Shown: positions 8,983-19,054 of the stretch, piece after piece
Layout of the letters: each line of letters starts with the position of its first letter
Position numbering within the stretch: position 1 is the stretch's first letter
Assembly: GCA_963759955.1 (NCBI GenBank)
Contig: CAVXCA010000040.1
Coordinates: forward strand, 1 to 64,000
Length of the DNA: 64,000 bases
Source: Roseiarcus sp963759955
GTDB taxonomy: Bacteria; Pseudomonadota; Alphaproteobacteria; Rhizobiales; Beijerinckiaceae
Direction: 5' to 3'
Notes under the pieces: model-generated
What the model was told of the DNA's origin: nothing
Databases searched by the model: none
What the model saw: only the letters and a program-made list of their open reading frames with translations
Position numbers and translations under genes: made by a program

Positions 8983-9966
8983 GACGGCGGCGCCCGCGGC
9001 TGCACGGTGACCGGCTGGCCTGGATTGAACGAGGTCGCTTCGGCCGGTTTCGGCCGCGCTTCGGCGAGAAAGACGAATTTCGAGCGCGTCGTCTCGGAAT
9101 AGATGAAGGGCGGCGTGTATTCGGCCTGCGGCGCGATATAGGAGACGGTTCCCGTCATGTCGGCGGGGCAATTGTCGCACAAAAGCGCCACCGTGTCGCC
9201 GAGGCGCACATGCGCGAGCGACGGCTCGGGGACGAAGAAGCGTATGAAGATGTTCTCGGGCGGCAGCAGCGAGACCACCGGCGCGCCCGCGTCGAGCGTT
9301 TCGCCCGCCCGCGCCAGCACGTCGGCGACGACGCCGGTCACCGGCGAGACGACGGAGCGCTGCGCGAGCCGCCAGCGCGCCATGGCGAGCGCGGCCTCGG
9401 CGGCCTCCACCGCCGAGGTCTGCGCCGTGATCTCGCCGGGACGGCCGAGCGGCGCTTTGGCCTGATCCAGCGCGGCCTGGTCGGCCGCGATCTTGGCGAT
9501 CGCCGAGCTCAAATCCGCCCGCTCTTCGTCGACTGTTTGCGCCGTCGCCGCGCCGCTCTTCAGCAGGACCTGATTGCGATCGAGGTCGGCGAGCACCTTG
9601 TCGCGCGCGGCGACGGCGTCGCGCAGGTTCGCCTCGGCCGCGGCGATCTCGGTCGGCTTGCCGGGGTTCTGCAGATTCGGCGAGCTGATCCCTGGCCTGC
9701 TGAAGCAGCCGGGTCGCCTGTTCGACCGCATAGCGATCGTCGGCGTCGTCCTGTTCGAACAGCGGCGCGCCCTTGACCACCCGATCGCCGCGCTCGACGC
9801 GAACGGCGGTGATCAGGCCCTGCTGGGTCGGCCCGACCTTGACGAAATCGGCGTCGGCGTAGCCCTGCCATTGCTCGGGGCCGGGCGGCCCAGGGCGAAG
9901 AAAGACCCACCAGCCCACCGCACACACCGCGGCGAGCGTCAGGAGAACGACGATTTGACGCATCAC
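8979..9966 (-). pseudogene. HlyD-family membrane fusion protein, single-base frameshift
   Basis: Periplasmic adaptor of the ABC exporter. The N-terminal membrane anchor (MMRQIVVLLTLAAVCAVGWW) and the first lipoyl half are in one frame. The rest, from NLQNPGKPTEIAAAEANL through the coiled coil, second lipoyl half (SPVTGVVADVLARAGE) and beta-barrel, is in another. Removing one G near 9680 joins QLA to NLQNPGKP and gives 328 residues, the usual size. It is first in the operon and its stop overlaps the ATPase start. The break may be a sequencing error. Confidence 0.85.
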
Positions 9967-10142
9967 GGGAACACGTCCGGAATTGGATCGACTTGCGCGC
10001 GCACCTTATTCGCCGGGACGCGGGACGCAACCCGCCATTGCGTCACACCGAGTCCAGTTTCTCATGCGCGCCGGCTCGGAGGTCGCCAAGCCTTGCACGG
10101 GGCGCAAAGCGCCTCGTTCCGCCGAAGTCAGAGCAAACGAAA

Positions 10143-10167
10143 CGGGCGCGGCCAATGGCCGCGCCCG
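10143..10167 (-). terminator. Intrinsic terminator of the OmpW-like gene
   Basis: A perfect GC-rich stem (GGGCGCGGCC/GGCCGCGCCC) with a short loop. On the minus strand it is followed by TTTCGTTTGC. It lies about 45 bases after the porin stop codon. Confidence 0.7.
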
Positions 10168-10212
10168 CAAACAGAGAGCAGAAATCGAACTCAGGCTCCA
10201 GAGCGACGCGCG

Positions 10213-11022
10213 TCAGAAGCGATAGACCAAGCCCGTCGCCAGCACCCAGGGATTGAAGTTGGTCTTCTGGGTTCCGGCGATGGGGCTAGGATCCCCGCTA
10301 AGGCCTGTGGTGTGCGCAGTGGCGTCAGCGAACAGGCGCTTCACATCGAACGACACGCCCCAATGATTGTCGATCATGTAATCGGCGCCGGCCTGCAGCA
10401 CCAACCCGACCGTCGGGTCCACCGTCACGCCGGTGGTGGAGCCGTTCCTTTGCGCGAAGGAGAAAACCGGAGCGAAGCCGCCGCCGAGATAGGGTTGGAA
10501 CGCGCCGAACTGATTGAAATGGTAGAGCGCGGTGATCGGTATGAACGCCGGCATGATCGTCGACAGCGTGGTTCCGGGCAGCGGACCGGTATAGAGGGGC
10601 GGGGAACCGAGGTTCGGCATCCCCTTGCTCTTGTCTTTCGCCCACATCGGAATGCCGCCGGAAATGTCGAGCGATATGTTCGGCATGACGAAATAGCCCG
10701 CCTCGAAGCCGACGGTGGCGACATTCGCGATATTCGCCCCCACGTTGGCGATTTGAAGTTGCGGACCATACCCCGCCCCAGTACCGGGGTTGATGGTTTG
10801 CGAATACAGCTTCGAGGTGCTGTTGTTGAAAGCGTAGGTGAAGCCGAGCTTCACGAAGAACGGCGACGGCGCGGCCACGGGAGGCGGCGGCGGCGGCGAA
10901 GTGGTGTCCGGCAAATCCGCCGCGGCGGCGAACCCGCTCATCGCGAGCAGCGCAAACAACGAGACCGAAGCTTTCTTCGCCTTAAGGCCCCGCCCCCCGC
11001 GGCTCAACCTGCCCTGCGTCAT
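10213..11022 (-). CDS. OmpW-family outer membrane protein
   Basis: An outer-membrane eight-stranded beta-barrel of about 269 residues. A signal peptide (SVSLFALLAMSGFAAAA) is followed by a Pro-rich linker and alternating aromatic/hydrophobic strands such as FFVKLGFTYAF and FEAGYFVMPNISLDISGG. The PYLGGGFAPVFSF strand and the terminal LATGLVYRF are typical of OmpW, ending in the C-terminal Phe used for barrel assembly. The chosen ATG gives a long Arg/Lys-rich n-region; an alternative start may lie a few codons inside. OmpW proteins pass small hydrophobic compounds; the substrate here is unknown. Confidence 0.85.
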   Translation of the reverse strand: MTQGRLSRGGRGLKAKKASVSLFALLAMSGFAAAADLPDTTSPPPPPPVAAPSPFFVKLGFTYAFNNSTSKLYSQTINPGTGAGYGPQLQIANVGANIANVATVGFEAGYFVMPNISLDISGGIPMWAKDKSKGMPNLGSPPLYTGPLPGTTLSTIMPAFIPITALYHFNQFGAFQPYLGGGFAPVFSFAQRNGSTTGVTVDPTVGLVLQAGADYMIDNHWGVSFDVKRLFADATAHTTGLSGDPSPIAGTQKTNFNPWVLATGLVYRF

Positions 11023-11178
11023 TGATACCCCCCTTCAACCGTTTTGAATGAAACCCTTCGACCCCGGCCACGATTCGGGCCTGGCGCCCCACTTTGGCCA
11101 GCTTCTCATGTCCGCCCGCGGGAATCCAGATGGTTTACGTAAGAACAATAGCAAATTCGTCCGCGTGTGACATAAATG

Positions 11179-12003
11179 TTACCCGGTCGGCTTGTTCGGC
11201 CGATTGCGCTTGCGTGTCTGCACCTCGACGCGCGGGCCCTCGACGAGGCGGACGACCGCGCCCCACAGCGTGCGCACGTCCTGCTGCGTCATTTGCATGC
11301 GGTGGAACATGTTGCGCAGGTTGCGGCGCATCCCCGGCTTCTTGGTCACCGGCCGGAAGAACCCGGCTTCGTCGAGCTTTCCCTCGAGGAAGTCGAAAAA
11401 CGCCAGCATCATCTCGCGTTGCGCGGGAGGCGAGACGGCGCGTGGGACCGCAGGCGGCGGCGGCGCGTCGCCGTGGGCGGCCTTGAACCATTCGTAGCCG
11501 ATCAGCAGCACCGCCTGCGCGAGATTGAGCGAGCCGCAGGCGGGGTTGACGGGAAAGGTGACAATGGCGTCGGCGAGCGCCACCTCGTCGTTGTCGAGGC
11601 CGGTGCGCTCCGGCCCGAACAGCACGCCGCGTTTCTCGGCGACGTGGGCGGTTTCCGCCATCGCCTGAGCGGGGACCAAGACGGGTTTCATCTGGCCGCG
11701 CTCGCGCGCCGTGGCGGCGTAGAGAAAGTTGAGATCGCCGACCGCCGCTTCGACGCTGTCGAAGACGCGCGCCCCGTCGAGCAGATGCGCCGCCCCCGCC
11801 GCCGCGGCATAGGCGACGTCGCGATATTCGCCGACGCGCGGCCAGCCTTCCCGAGGGTTGACCAGGCGCAGATCGTCGAGGCCGAAATTGGCCATCGCCC
11901 GCGCGCACATGCCGATGTTCACCGCCAGTTGCGGGCGCACGAGAATGACCGCGGGGCCGCCGGCCAACGCCGCCCTGCTCCGGTCCGTTCCCGCTCCGAC
12001 CAT
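11179..12003 (-). CDS. trmJ: tRNA (cytidine/uridine-2'-O)-methyltransferase TrmJ
   Basis: SPOUT-class methyltransferase that 2'-O-methylates position 32 of tRNAs using SAM. Family features are ILVRPQLAVNIGMCARAMANFG at the N-terminus, LRLVNPREGW, the knot motif VLFGPERTGLDNDE, and IVTFPVNPACGSLNLAQAV near residue 150. The C-terminal ~90 residues are the TrmJ extension with RNMFHRM. Length 274 fits. It lies just downstream of the ELM1-like gene on the same strand. Confidence 0.92.
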   Translation of the reverse strand: MVGAGTDRSRAALAGGPAVILVRPQLAVNIGMCARAMANFGLDDLRLVNPREGWPRVGEYRDVAYAAAAGAAHLLDGARVFDSVEAAVGDLNFLYAATARERGQMKPVLVPAQAMAETAHVAEKRGVLFGPERTGLDNDEVALADAIVTFPVNPACGSLNLAQAVLLIGYEWFKAAHGDAPPPPAVPRAVSPPAQREMMLAFFDFLEGKLDEAGFFRPVTKKPGMRRNLRNMFHRMQMTQQDVRTLWGAVVRLVEGPRVEVQTRKRNRPNKPTG

Positions 12004-12012
12004 GATCCCGCC

Positions 12013-13008
12013 TCAGGCCGCCGCCGCCATCGCTCGCGAGGCCAAGAACCGCCGCGCGATCTCGCGCGCGATTTGTCCGCTCGAATCGATCGGCTCGTAG
12101 CGGAAACGCTCGATCGCGCCGGCGAACCGGCGCACCGCCCCGAGCCGCTCCAGCGCGTCGATCGCGCCCGCGAGCTTGTCCGAACCGCCGCCCGACGGCT
12201 CGAATACATGCACCGGGGCGCCCGTCGCGGTCGCCTCGCCGACCATATTGGCGCTGTCGCCGGTCACCAGCACCGCGTCGGCCAGCGCGAGGATCGAGGC
12301 GTACGGATTGTCGCCCGCGCCGTCCCAAACGAACCCCGGCGCGTCGCCGAGGCCCTCGCGCACCGCGGCCAACAGCTCCGGCGGCGTGCGGCGCGAGGGC
12401 GTCGCCATGACGCTGAAGCCTTGCGCGGCGATCGCTTGCGTCGCCTCGCGAAGGCGCACGAGGTCGGCGGGGGTGAAATGTTGCGAGCCGCTGGGGCCGC
12501 CGAGCACCACCGCGCAACGCGGCGCCGGCAGAGCCGCCAGCCTCGAGTCGGGCGCGGCGCGCACGGCGGCGAGGCGGCGCGGCGAAAATGGATGCGGCGA
12601 GGTCAGCGTCGCCATCACGTTGGCGCCGCGATGCCGGTCGTGCTCGGGGACCCAGATCATGTCCATGCTCGCGCGAGCAAAGCGCGGGTCCTGCAGGAAC
12701 ACCGCGAACACGCGCTCGCCCGCCAGACGCTTGAACGCGCGCAAATAGGGCACGGTGACCCGTCCGCTGGCGATGACGATGTCGGGCAGAGGCTCGCTCA
12801 GCAGCGAGCCAGCCCGACCCGCTCTGTCCCGGGGATCGACGGGGCCGAACGGCGCGAGCCAGACAAAGAGCTTGCGCGGATCGACCCGCCGCAACTCATA
12901 GGGCGCGCCCAGCGCCTCGGCGACGCCGACCGCGTTGACCTCGTGTCCCGCCTTGCCCGAACCCAACAGAAGGACGCGCACGCCCTCGCCCAATAGCGCA
13001 TCCTGCAT
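12013..13008 (-). CDS. Mitochondrial-fission ELM1-family protein
   Basis: A 331-residue protein of the ELM1/DUF1022 family, conserved in alphaproteobacteria and plants. It has a glycosyltransferase-like two-domain fold, with LLLGSGKAGHEVNAVGVAEALG at the N-terminus and NPYASILALADAVLVTGDSANMVGEA in the C-terminal half. The last motif resembles the nucleotide-sugar-binding site of GT-B enzymes. The bacterial function is not established; envelope sugar transfer is an inference. It sits 6 bases after the frameshifted exported-protein gene, suggesting one operon. Confidence 0.82.
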   Translation of the reverse strand: MQDALLGEGVRVLLLGSGKAGHEVNAVGVAEALGAPYELRRVDPRKLFVWLAPFGPVDPRDRAGRAGSLLSEPLPDIVIASGRVTVPYLRAFKRLAGERVFAVFLQDPRFARASMDMIWVPEHDRHRGANVMATLTSPHPFSPRRLAAVRAAPDSRLAALPAPRCAVVLGGPSGSQHFTPADLVRLREATQAIAAQGFSVMATPSRRTPPELLAAVREGLGDAPGFVWDGAGDNPYASILALADAVLVTGDSANMVGEATATGAPVHVFEPSGGGSDKLAGAIDALERLGAVRRFAGAIERFRYEPIDSSGQIAREIARRFLASRAMAAAA

Positions 13009-13014
13009 CGCGCG

Positions 13015-13540
13015 TTACAGCCCCATCTTCCCGGGCAGCCACTGCGCGAAGCTCTGGGCCAAGTGGGTGACCCGCTGCCGTGCGACGATGCCTTGCCGGA
13101 TCGGTTATGCGCGTGCTGGCGCGCAACGAACACAACAGCGGATAGGAGGCGATTTCGCGCCCTCCCGCGCCGACGACGACGCCCGCGCCTTCGATGTAGT
13201 CGATCGTGTCGTCCCCAAACGCGCCGAACAGACCGAAGGACGCGGCGTTGGGCGCGCCGAGCGTGACGCTGTCGATGCGCGCGCGCAGGATCGGCGCATG
13301 GCGATCTCCCGGCGCCAGATACGCGGCGAACGACGCGCGCAACGCTGGAGCCAGATCCTGCGCGATCCAGTTCGCGAGAACGTCTCCGCCCATCTCGCGC
13401 GCCGGCCGCACGTCGACCTCGATGGCGCGAAACCGCTGCGCGGGAGCGGCGCCCGCGTCGGCGCGCGCGACGGCAGGCCACGCGCATGCACCGGCCAACG
13501 CCGCCAACGCGGCGCGACGCGAAACCAATGGATTTGTCAT
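13015..13540 (-). pseudogene. Exported protein of unknown function, single-base frameshift
   Basis: It starts MTNPLVSRRAALAALAG, a signal peptide with a twin Arg (Tat-like), cleaved probably after VARA. The body (~150 residues) has no recognised family. The frame breaks near 13110. Removing one base changes the tail to IRQGIVARQRVTHLAQSFAQ... and ends at a TAA at 13015, giving 174 residues just ahead of the ELM1-like gene. The corrected end makes tight operon spacing, supporting a sequencing error or very recent mutation. Confidence 0.65.
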
Positions 13541-13579
13541 TTCACCCTCCGGGAAGCGCCCCCGCTCCTCAGCGCTGGC

Positions 13580-14053
13580 TCATATATAAGCAATCTTGAG
13601 GATTTCGTAGCTCTTGCCGCCGCCGGGCGTGTTCACTTCCACGCTATCGCCCACCTTCTTGCCGATCAACGCGCGCGCGGTCGGCGAGGTGATGGAGACC
13701 TTGCCGGATTTCACGTCCGCCTCGCTCTCGCCGACGATCTGGAACACCTTTTCGGCTTCGGTGTCCTCGTCGATCAGCGTGACGGTCGCACCGAATTTGA
13801 TCGTCGAGCCCGACAGTTTCGACACGTCGATCACTTCGGCCCGCTGGAGCATGTCTTCGAGTTCGATGATACGGCCCTCGTTATGAGACTGCGCCTCTTT
13901 GGCCGAATGATATTCCGCGTTTTCCGACAGATCGCCGTGAGAACGCGCCTCCGAGATCGCCTGGACGATGCGCGGACGCTCCACCTGTTGAAGCCTCATG
14001 AATTCGGCCTCCAGCGCGGCGTGGCCGGCGACCGTGATCGGAAATCTTTCCAT
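13580..14053 (-). CDS. greA: Transcription elongation factor GreA
   Basis: A 157-residue factor that enters the RNA polymerase secondary channel and stimulates cleavage of backtracked transcripts. The coiled coil ends in the acidic tip ARSHGDLSENAEYH (Asp and Glu that coordinate the catalytic Mg), followed by the FKBP-like C-terminal domain with SPTARALIGKKVGDSVEV. Length and start MERFPIT are standard for alphaproteobacteria. It lies ~65 bases downstream of carB, a common rhizobial arrangement. Confidence 0.96.
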   Translation of the reverse strand: MERFPITVAGHAALEAEFMRLQQVERPRIVQAISEARSHGDLSENAEYHSAKEAQSHNEGRIIELEDMLQRAEVIDVSKLSGSTIKFGATVTLIDEDTEAEKVFQIVGESEADVKSGKVSITSPTARALIGKKVGDSVEVNTPGGGKSYEILKIAYI

Positions 14054-14118
14054 CGCTTACCCTGCCTCGAAAATCAAAAACCTTCAGCGCGCGATCGACG
14101 CCTTACGCGGCGTCGAGA

Positions 14119-17100
14119 TCACGCGAAATAGTCTTGCAACGCTCGGACTTCAAGATCGCCGGCCAAATAGGCTTTGATGCCTTCGGCGGCGGCGATCGCG
14201 CCCGAAAGTGTGGTATAATATGGAGTTTTTTGCAAGAGGGCGGCGCGCCGCAGCGGCTTGGAGTCGGTCAGCGAGGTCGCCCCCTCGGTGGTGTTGAACA
14301 TCAGCTGGACGCCGCCGTTGCGCACGGCGTCGGCCGCGTGCGGGCGCCCTTCCGACACCTTGTTGATCGTGACCGCGGGAACGCCGTGCTGCTCGAGGTA
14401 GCGCTGCGTGCCCCCGGTGGCGAGGATCTTGAACCCCAGCTCCTGCAGCAGGCGCAGCGGCGCGACGATGCCCGGCTTGTCGGCGTCGCGCAGCGAGACG
14501 AAAACCGTGCCCGCGCGCGGCAGGCTCGCTCCCGCGCCGAGCTGGCTCTTGGCGAACGCGATCTCGAACGTACGGTCGATGCCCATGACCTCGCCGGTCG
14601 AGCGCATTTCCGGCCCCAGCACGGTGTCGACGCCGGGGAAGCGCGCGAAGGGAAACACCGCCTCCTTGACGCCGACGTGATCGAAGCGCGCCGAGCTTGA
14701 GGTCGAACGAGGCCAGCGGCTCGCCGGCCATGACGCGGCTCGCGATCTTGGCGATCGGTTCGCCGATCACCTTGGCGACGAACGGCACGGTGCGCGAGGC
14801 CCGCGGATTGACCTCGAGCACGTAGATCTCGCCGTCCTTGAGCGCGTATTGCACGTTCATCAGGCCGCCGACGTCGAGCGCCAGCGCGAGCTTGCGCGTC
14901 TCGTCCTCGAGGCGGGCGATGGTTTCGGCTTTCAGCGAGCGCGGCGGCAGCGAACAGGCGCTGTCGCCCGAATGGATGCCCGCCTCCTCGATGTGCTCCA
15001 TGATCCCGGCGACGACCACGCTCTTGCCGTCGCACAGCGCATCGACGTCGATCTCGATCGCGTCCGAGAGATAGCGGTCGAACAGCAGCGGATTCTTGCC
15101 CAGAACCGTATTGATCTGGCCGGTCTTGTCGTTGGGATAGCGCGCCTTGACGTCCGCGGGCACCAGGCTCGGCAGCACGCCGAGCAGATAGTCGTCGAGT
15201 TCGCCCTCGTCGCGGATGATCGCCATCGCGCGGCCGCCCAAGCACGTAGGAGGGACGCACCACCAGCGGCAGGCCGAGATCGGCGGCGACGAGGCGCGAC
15301 TGCTCGACCGAATAGGCGATGCCGTTCTTGGGCTGCTTGAGGCCGAGCTTGTCGAGCAGGCGCTTGAAGCGGTCGCGGTCCTCGGCGAGGTCGATCGAAT
15401 TGACCGAAGTGCCGAGGATCGGCGCGCCCGACTGCTCGATGACATGCGCGAGCTTGAGCGGCGTCTGGCCGCCGAACTGCACGATGACGCCCTTCAGCGT
15501 GCCCGCCTCGCGCTCCTTGTGAAGAATGGCGAGCACGTCCTCCGCGGTCAGCGGCTCGAAATAGAGGCGATCCGAGGTGTCGTAATCGGTCGACACGGTC
15601 TCCGGATTGCAATTGATCATGATCGTCTCGAAACCCGCATCGCGAAGCGCGAACGAGGCGTGGCAGCAGCAATAGTCGAATTCGATCCCCTGCCCGATGC
15701 GGTTCGGCCCGCCCCCGAGAATGACGACCTTGTCGCGTTGCGTGGGGCGCGCCTCGCAGCTGAGCGCGCCGGCGAAGGGCGTCTCGTAGGTCGAATACAT
15801 ATAGGCGGTGGGCGAAGCGAATTCGGCCGCGCAGGTGTCGATGCGCTTGTAGACCGGCGCGACGCCGAGCGCGCCGCGCGCTTTAGAGACGTCGCCTTCC
15901 GCGATCCCCGCCAGCGCCGCGAGCCGCGCGTCGGAGAAGCCGGCCGCCTTGAGAAGACGCAGGTTCTCCGCGTCGGCGGGCAAGCCGAAGCGCCTGACTT
16001 TGGCCTCGAGAGCGACGATGTCGGCGAGCCGCTCGAGAAACCACGGATCGATCCGAGTGACTTCGTGGATTTCGGCGACGCTCATCCCCAAGCGCATCGC
16101 CTGGGCGACCTTGAGCAGGCGATCGGGCGTCGGCTTGCCGATCGCCGCGCGCAACGCGTTGTGGTCGTCGCCTCTGCCCAGACCCTCGATCTCGACTTCG
16201 TCGAGGCCGGTGAGGCCGGTCTCCAGCGAACGCAGCGCCTTCTGCAACGACTCCGAGAACGTGCGGCCGATCGCCATCGCCTCGCCCACAGATTTCATCG
16301 CGGTGGTCAGCAGCGGCTCGGCGCCGGGGAACTTCTCGAAAGCGAAGCGCGGAACCTTGGTGACGATGTAGTCGATCGTCGGCTCGAAAGAGGCCGGCGT
16401 CGCCCCGCCGGTGATGTCGTTGGCGATCTCGTCGAGCAGATAGCCGACCGCGAGCTTGGCCGCCACCTTGGCGATGGGAAAGCCGGTCGCCTTGGAGGCG
16501 AGCGCCGAGGAACGCGAAACGCGCGGATTCATTTCAATCACGATCATGCGGCCGTCGGCGGGATTGACCGCGAACTGCACGTTCGAGCCGCCGGTCTCGA
16601 CGCCGATCTCGCGCAGCACCGCGATCGCGGCGTCGCGCATGATCTGGAATTCCTTGTCGGTCAGCGTCAGCGCCGGCGCGATGGTGATGGAATCGCCGGT
16701 ATGAACGCCCATAGGATCGATGTTTTCGATCGAGCAGACGATGATGCAATTGTCCGCCTTGTCGCGGACGACCTCCATTTCGAATTCCTTCCAGCCGAGG
16801 ACGCTTTCCTCGATCAGCACCTCGTCGGTCGGCGAGGCGTCGATGCCGCGCTCGACGATCTCGATGAATTCGCTCTTGTTGTAGGCGATGCCGCCGCCGG
16901 TGCCGCCCATGGTGAAGCTCGGCCGGATGATCGCGGGAAGGCCGATGTCGTCGAGCGCCGCGAGCGCCTGGGAGAGCGTCTTGACGTGATGCGAGCGCGG
17001 CGTGGCGAGGCCGATTTTCGTCATCGCCTCGCGGAACAATTCGCGGTCCTCGGCCTTGTCGATGGCGTGCGCGGTGGCGCCGATCATTTCGACGTCGAAG

Positions 17101-17447
17101 CGTTCGAGCACGCCCATCTTCTTGAGCGACAGCGCGCAATTGAGCGCGGTCTGGCCGCCCATGGTCGGCAGCAGCGCGAAGCCGCCGGGTACGGCGTAGC
17201 GCTCCTTGGCGATGATCTTGGCGACGATTTCGGGGGTGATCGGCTCGATATAGGTGCGGTCCGCCATGTCCGGATCGGTCATGATCGTAGCGGGATTGGA
17301 ATTGACCAGGACGATGCGGTAGCCCTCCGCGCGCAGCGTTTTGCACGCCTGAGTCCCGGAATAATCGAATTCGCAAGCCTGTCCGATGATGATCGGACCC
17401 GCGCCGATGATCAGGATGGTCGAAATATCGGTCCGTTTGGGCATCAA
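14119..17447 (-). CDS. carB: Carbamoyl-phosphate synthase large subunit (two apparent frameshifts)
   Basis: Makes carbamoyl phosphate from glutamine-derived ammonia, bicarbonate and two ATP, for arginine and pyrimidine synthesis. It has two ATP-grasp halves: PTMGGQTALNCAL and GGTGGGIAYNKSEF in the first, GPNRIGQGIEFDYCCCHA and SYVLGGRAMAII in the second. The C-terminal allosteric MGS domain includes ILATGGTQRYLEQHG. Two single-base insertions break the frame, one near 15238 (GGG for GG after VL) and one near 14690 (after SFDLK). Removing one base at each gives 1108 residues, the expected size. carB is normally essential, so sequencing errors are the likeliest cause. Confidence 0.93.
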
Positions 17448-17501
17448 ATCCTCTGGGCTCGCGCGCCGAGCCCGGCGCGTCGATCGAATGTCCCGCGGCG
17501 C

Positions 17502-17575
17502 ACAAAAAAAGGCCGCGCCGCGGCCTTGGGCCGCGAGGCGTCCTGGCGCCGAGGCTTTGCGGCCTCGCGGGCCGC
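17502..17575 (-). promoter_or_regulatory. Attenuator-like leader upstream of carB
   Basis: On the minus strand, 55-75 bases before the carB ATG, a perfect stem AAGGCCGCG/GCGCGGCCTT runs directly into seven Ts, a canonical intrinsic terminator. Just upstream, GCGGCC-CAA-GGCCGC forms a competing stem sharing the same GGCCGC arm, and a second GC stem lies at about 17530-17575. No minus-strand gene ends here (ppk2 diverges at 17809), so the terminator sits in the carB leader. Control of carB by attenuation is inferred. Confidence 0.5.
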
Positions 17576-17808
17576 CGCCGCCGCGTTTTTTAAGGCGCGC
17601 GGTGGATCGCCGGCCGTACTAGACGAGAATTGCCGCGGGGGGAAGGCCCGAAAACGGACGACGCCGGGGGCGCGCCCCGCGCCCTGGGCGCCCGCGGCGG
17701 TCAAAACGGGGCGATTTCCAAAGGCCTGACGCTGCGCTAACGTAAGGTCAAGAATCCTATGATAGGCGGCAATCCGCGCGCTAGTCCTGCGCCTCGGGGG
17801 ACGTTTTC
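17576..17808. other. Intergenic region between carB and ppk2
   Basis: Divergent spacer of 361 bases in total; this part lies beyond the carB leader hairpins. It includes a TTTTTTAAGG run near 17587 and a GGGGGACGTTTTC stretch before the ppk2 ATG. No clear -35/-10 pair was seen. An 86-codon open frame on the minus strand (17444-17704) overlaps the hairpins and is probably not a gene. Confidence 0.4.
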
Positions 17809-18882
17809 ATGGCGATCGACAACAGCAACACCAAGGACCTTCCGTTAGACGGCGCCACGCCGGTCGCGCCCGAGAGCGACGCGAACCCCGTCCCGCCCGC
17901 GTCGAAGACCGAGCAGCCGGGCCAAGGCGCCCTCGTCCCAACGCGGGCCTTTTCAAGCGTCCCCGCACAGCCGCCGTTCATTCTCAAGAAAGCGGCCAAG
18001 GCGCTCAAGGCCGAGGCGGCCTCGCGGCGCGATCCCGACGCGATCCGCCGCGCCTTCGAGACGGGCGACTACCCCTACAAGACCAAGGTCGGCGAAAAGG
18101 CCTATCTGGAGCGCATGCTGCCGCTGCAGGCCGAACTCCTCAAGGCGCAGGCCTGGATCAAGCAGACGGGCGAGAAGATCGTCGTGCTGTTCGAGGGGCG
18201 CGACGCCGCCGGCAAAGGCGGCACGATCAAGCGCTTCATGGAGCACCTTAACCCGCGCGGCGCGCGCATCGTGGCGCTCGACAAGCCCAACGAGCGCGAG
18301 CGCTCGCAGTGGTATTTCCAGCGCTATGTCGCGCACCTGCCCTCCGACGGAGAAATCGTCTTCCTCGACCGCTCCTGGTACAACCGCGCCGGCGTCGAGC
18401 GCGTGATGGGCTTCTGCACGCCCAACGAATATCTCGAATTCATGCGCCAGTGCCCGGAGCTCGAGCGCATGCTGGTGCGCACCGGCTTGCGGCTCTACAA
18501 GTATTGGTTCTCGGTGACGCGCGAAGAGCAGAAGCGCCGCTTCCAGGCGCGCGAGACCGATCCGCTCAAGCAGTGGAAGCTTTCGCCGATCGACAAGGCC
18601 TCGCTCGACAAGTGGGACGACTACACCGAGGCCAAGGAGGCGATGTTCTTCAACACCGACACCGCCGACGCTCCGTGGACGATCATCAAGTCCGACGACA
18701 AGAAGCGCGCGCGGCTCAACTGCATGCTGCACTTCCTCTCCAGCCTGCCCTACGACAACAAGGACCACCGCGTCGTCGTCGGCCCCGACCCGCTGATCGT
18801 CGGCTCGTCGTCGCTGGTGATCGGCGCGCACCAGAACATCCTCGAGGCAGCGATGCATCCGGCCAAGCGCCGCAAGGGCTGA
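17809..18882 (+). CDS. ppk2: Polyphosphate kinase 2
   Basis: Soluble PPK2-family kinase that transfers phosphate between polyphosphate and nucleoside di- or monophosphates. Walker A is FEGRDAAGKGGTIKRF near residue 125, the lid is LDKPNERERSQWYFQRY, and Walker B is EIVFLDRSWYNRAGVERVMGF. The KLSPIDKASLDKWDDYTEAKEAMF segment is typical. Length 357 includes a ~75-residue Pro/Ala-rich N-terminal extension not needed for catalysis. One-domain architecture suggests class I (ADP or GDP phosphorylation); class is inferred. Confidence 0.92.
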   Translation: MAIDNSNTKDLPLDGATPVAPESDANPVPPASKTEQPGQGALVPTRAFSSVPAQPPFILKKAAKALKAEAASRRDPDAIRRAFETGDYPYKTKVGEKAYLERMLPLQAELLKAQAWIKQTGEKIVVLFEGRDAAGKGGTIKRFMEHLNPRGARIVALDKPNERERSQWYFQRYVAHLPSDGEIVFLDRSWYNRAGVERVMGFCTPNEYLEFMRQCPELERMLVRTGLRLYKYWFSVTREEQKRRFQARETDPLKQWKLSPIDKASLDKWDDYTEAKEAMFFNTDTADAPWTIIKSDDKKRARLNCMLHFLSSLPYDNKDHRVVVGPDPLIVGSSSLVIGAHQNILEAAMHPAKRRKG

Positions 18883-18949
18883 GGCGCACGCGCTGGAGCG
18901 ACTTCCAAACAGAAATGACGGCGCTGGTTCCCTTAGCGGCCGAAATCGG

Positions 18950-18984
18950 ATTCACGAAGTTGCAACAAAGGGGGTTAGGTGAGC
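18950..18984. repeat. Imperfect direct repeat, left of the TumE/TumA pair
   Basis: ATTCACG..GTTGCAA.AA.GGGG.TT..GAGC recurs at 19756-19784 on the other side of the toxin-antitoxin genes. The copies differ by a few substitutions and three short gaps. They may mark the ends of a small inserted cassette. Confidence 0.35.
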
Positions 18985-19019
18985 CGTCGTCGTAACGCCG
19001 CCGCCGGCTGTTGGACTTA

Positions 19020-19047
19020 TTGACAACACCAGACATGTTGGTATGAC
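19020..19047 (+). promoter_or_regulatory. Sigma70-type promoter of the tumE-like gene
   Basis: TTGACA at 19020-19025 and TATGAC at 19042-19047, 16 bases apart, end about 8 bases before the ATG, so the message would be nearly leaderless. A partial dyad around ACACCAGACATGTTGGTAT overlaps the spacer and could bind the antitoxin. Confidence 0.45.
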
Positions 19048-19054
19048 TTTCAAC

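Noticed and set aside
8068..9966. 632-codon HlyD-ATPase fusion protein
   Set aside because: The fusion exists only because the frameshifted hlyD is open in the ATPase frame; the middle ~250 residues are Arg-rich shadow.
17444..17704. 86-codon open frame on the minus strand ending at the carB ATG
   Set aside because: It overlaps the attenuator-like hairpins, is Ala/Arg-rich from GC bias and has no recognisable domain.
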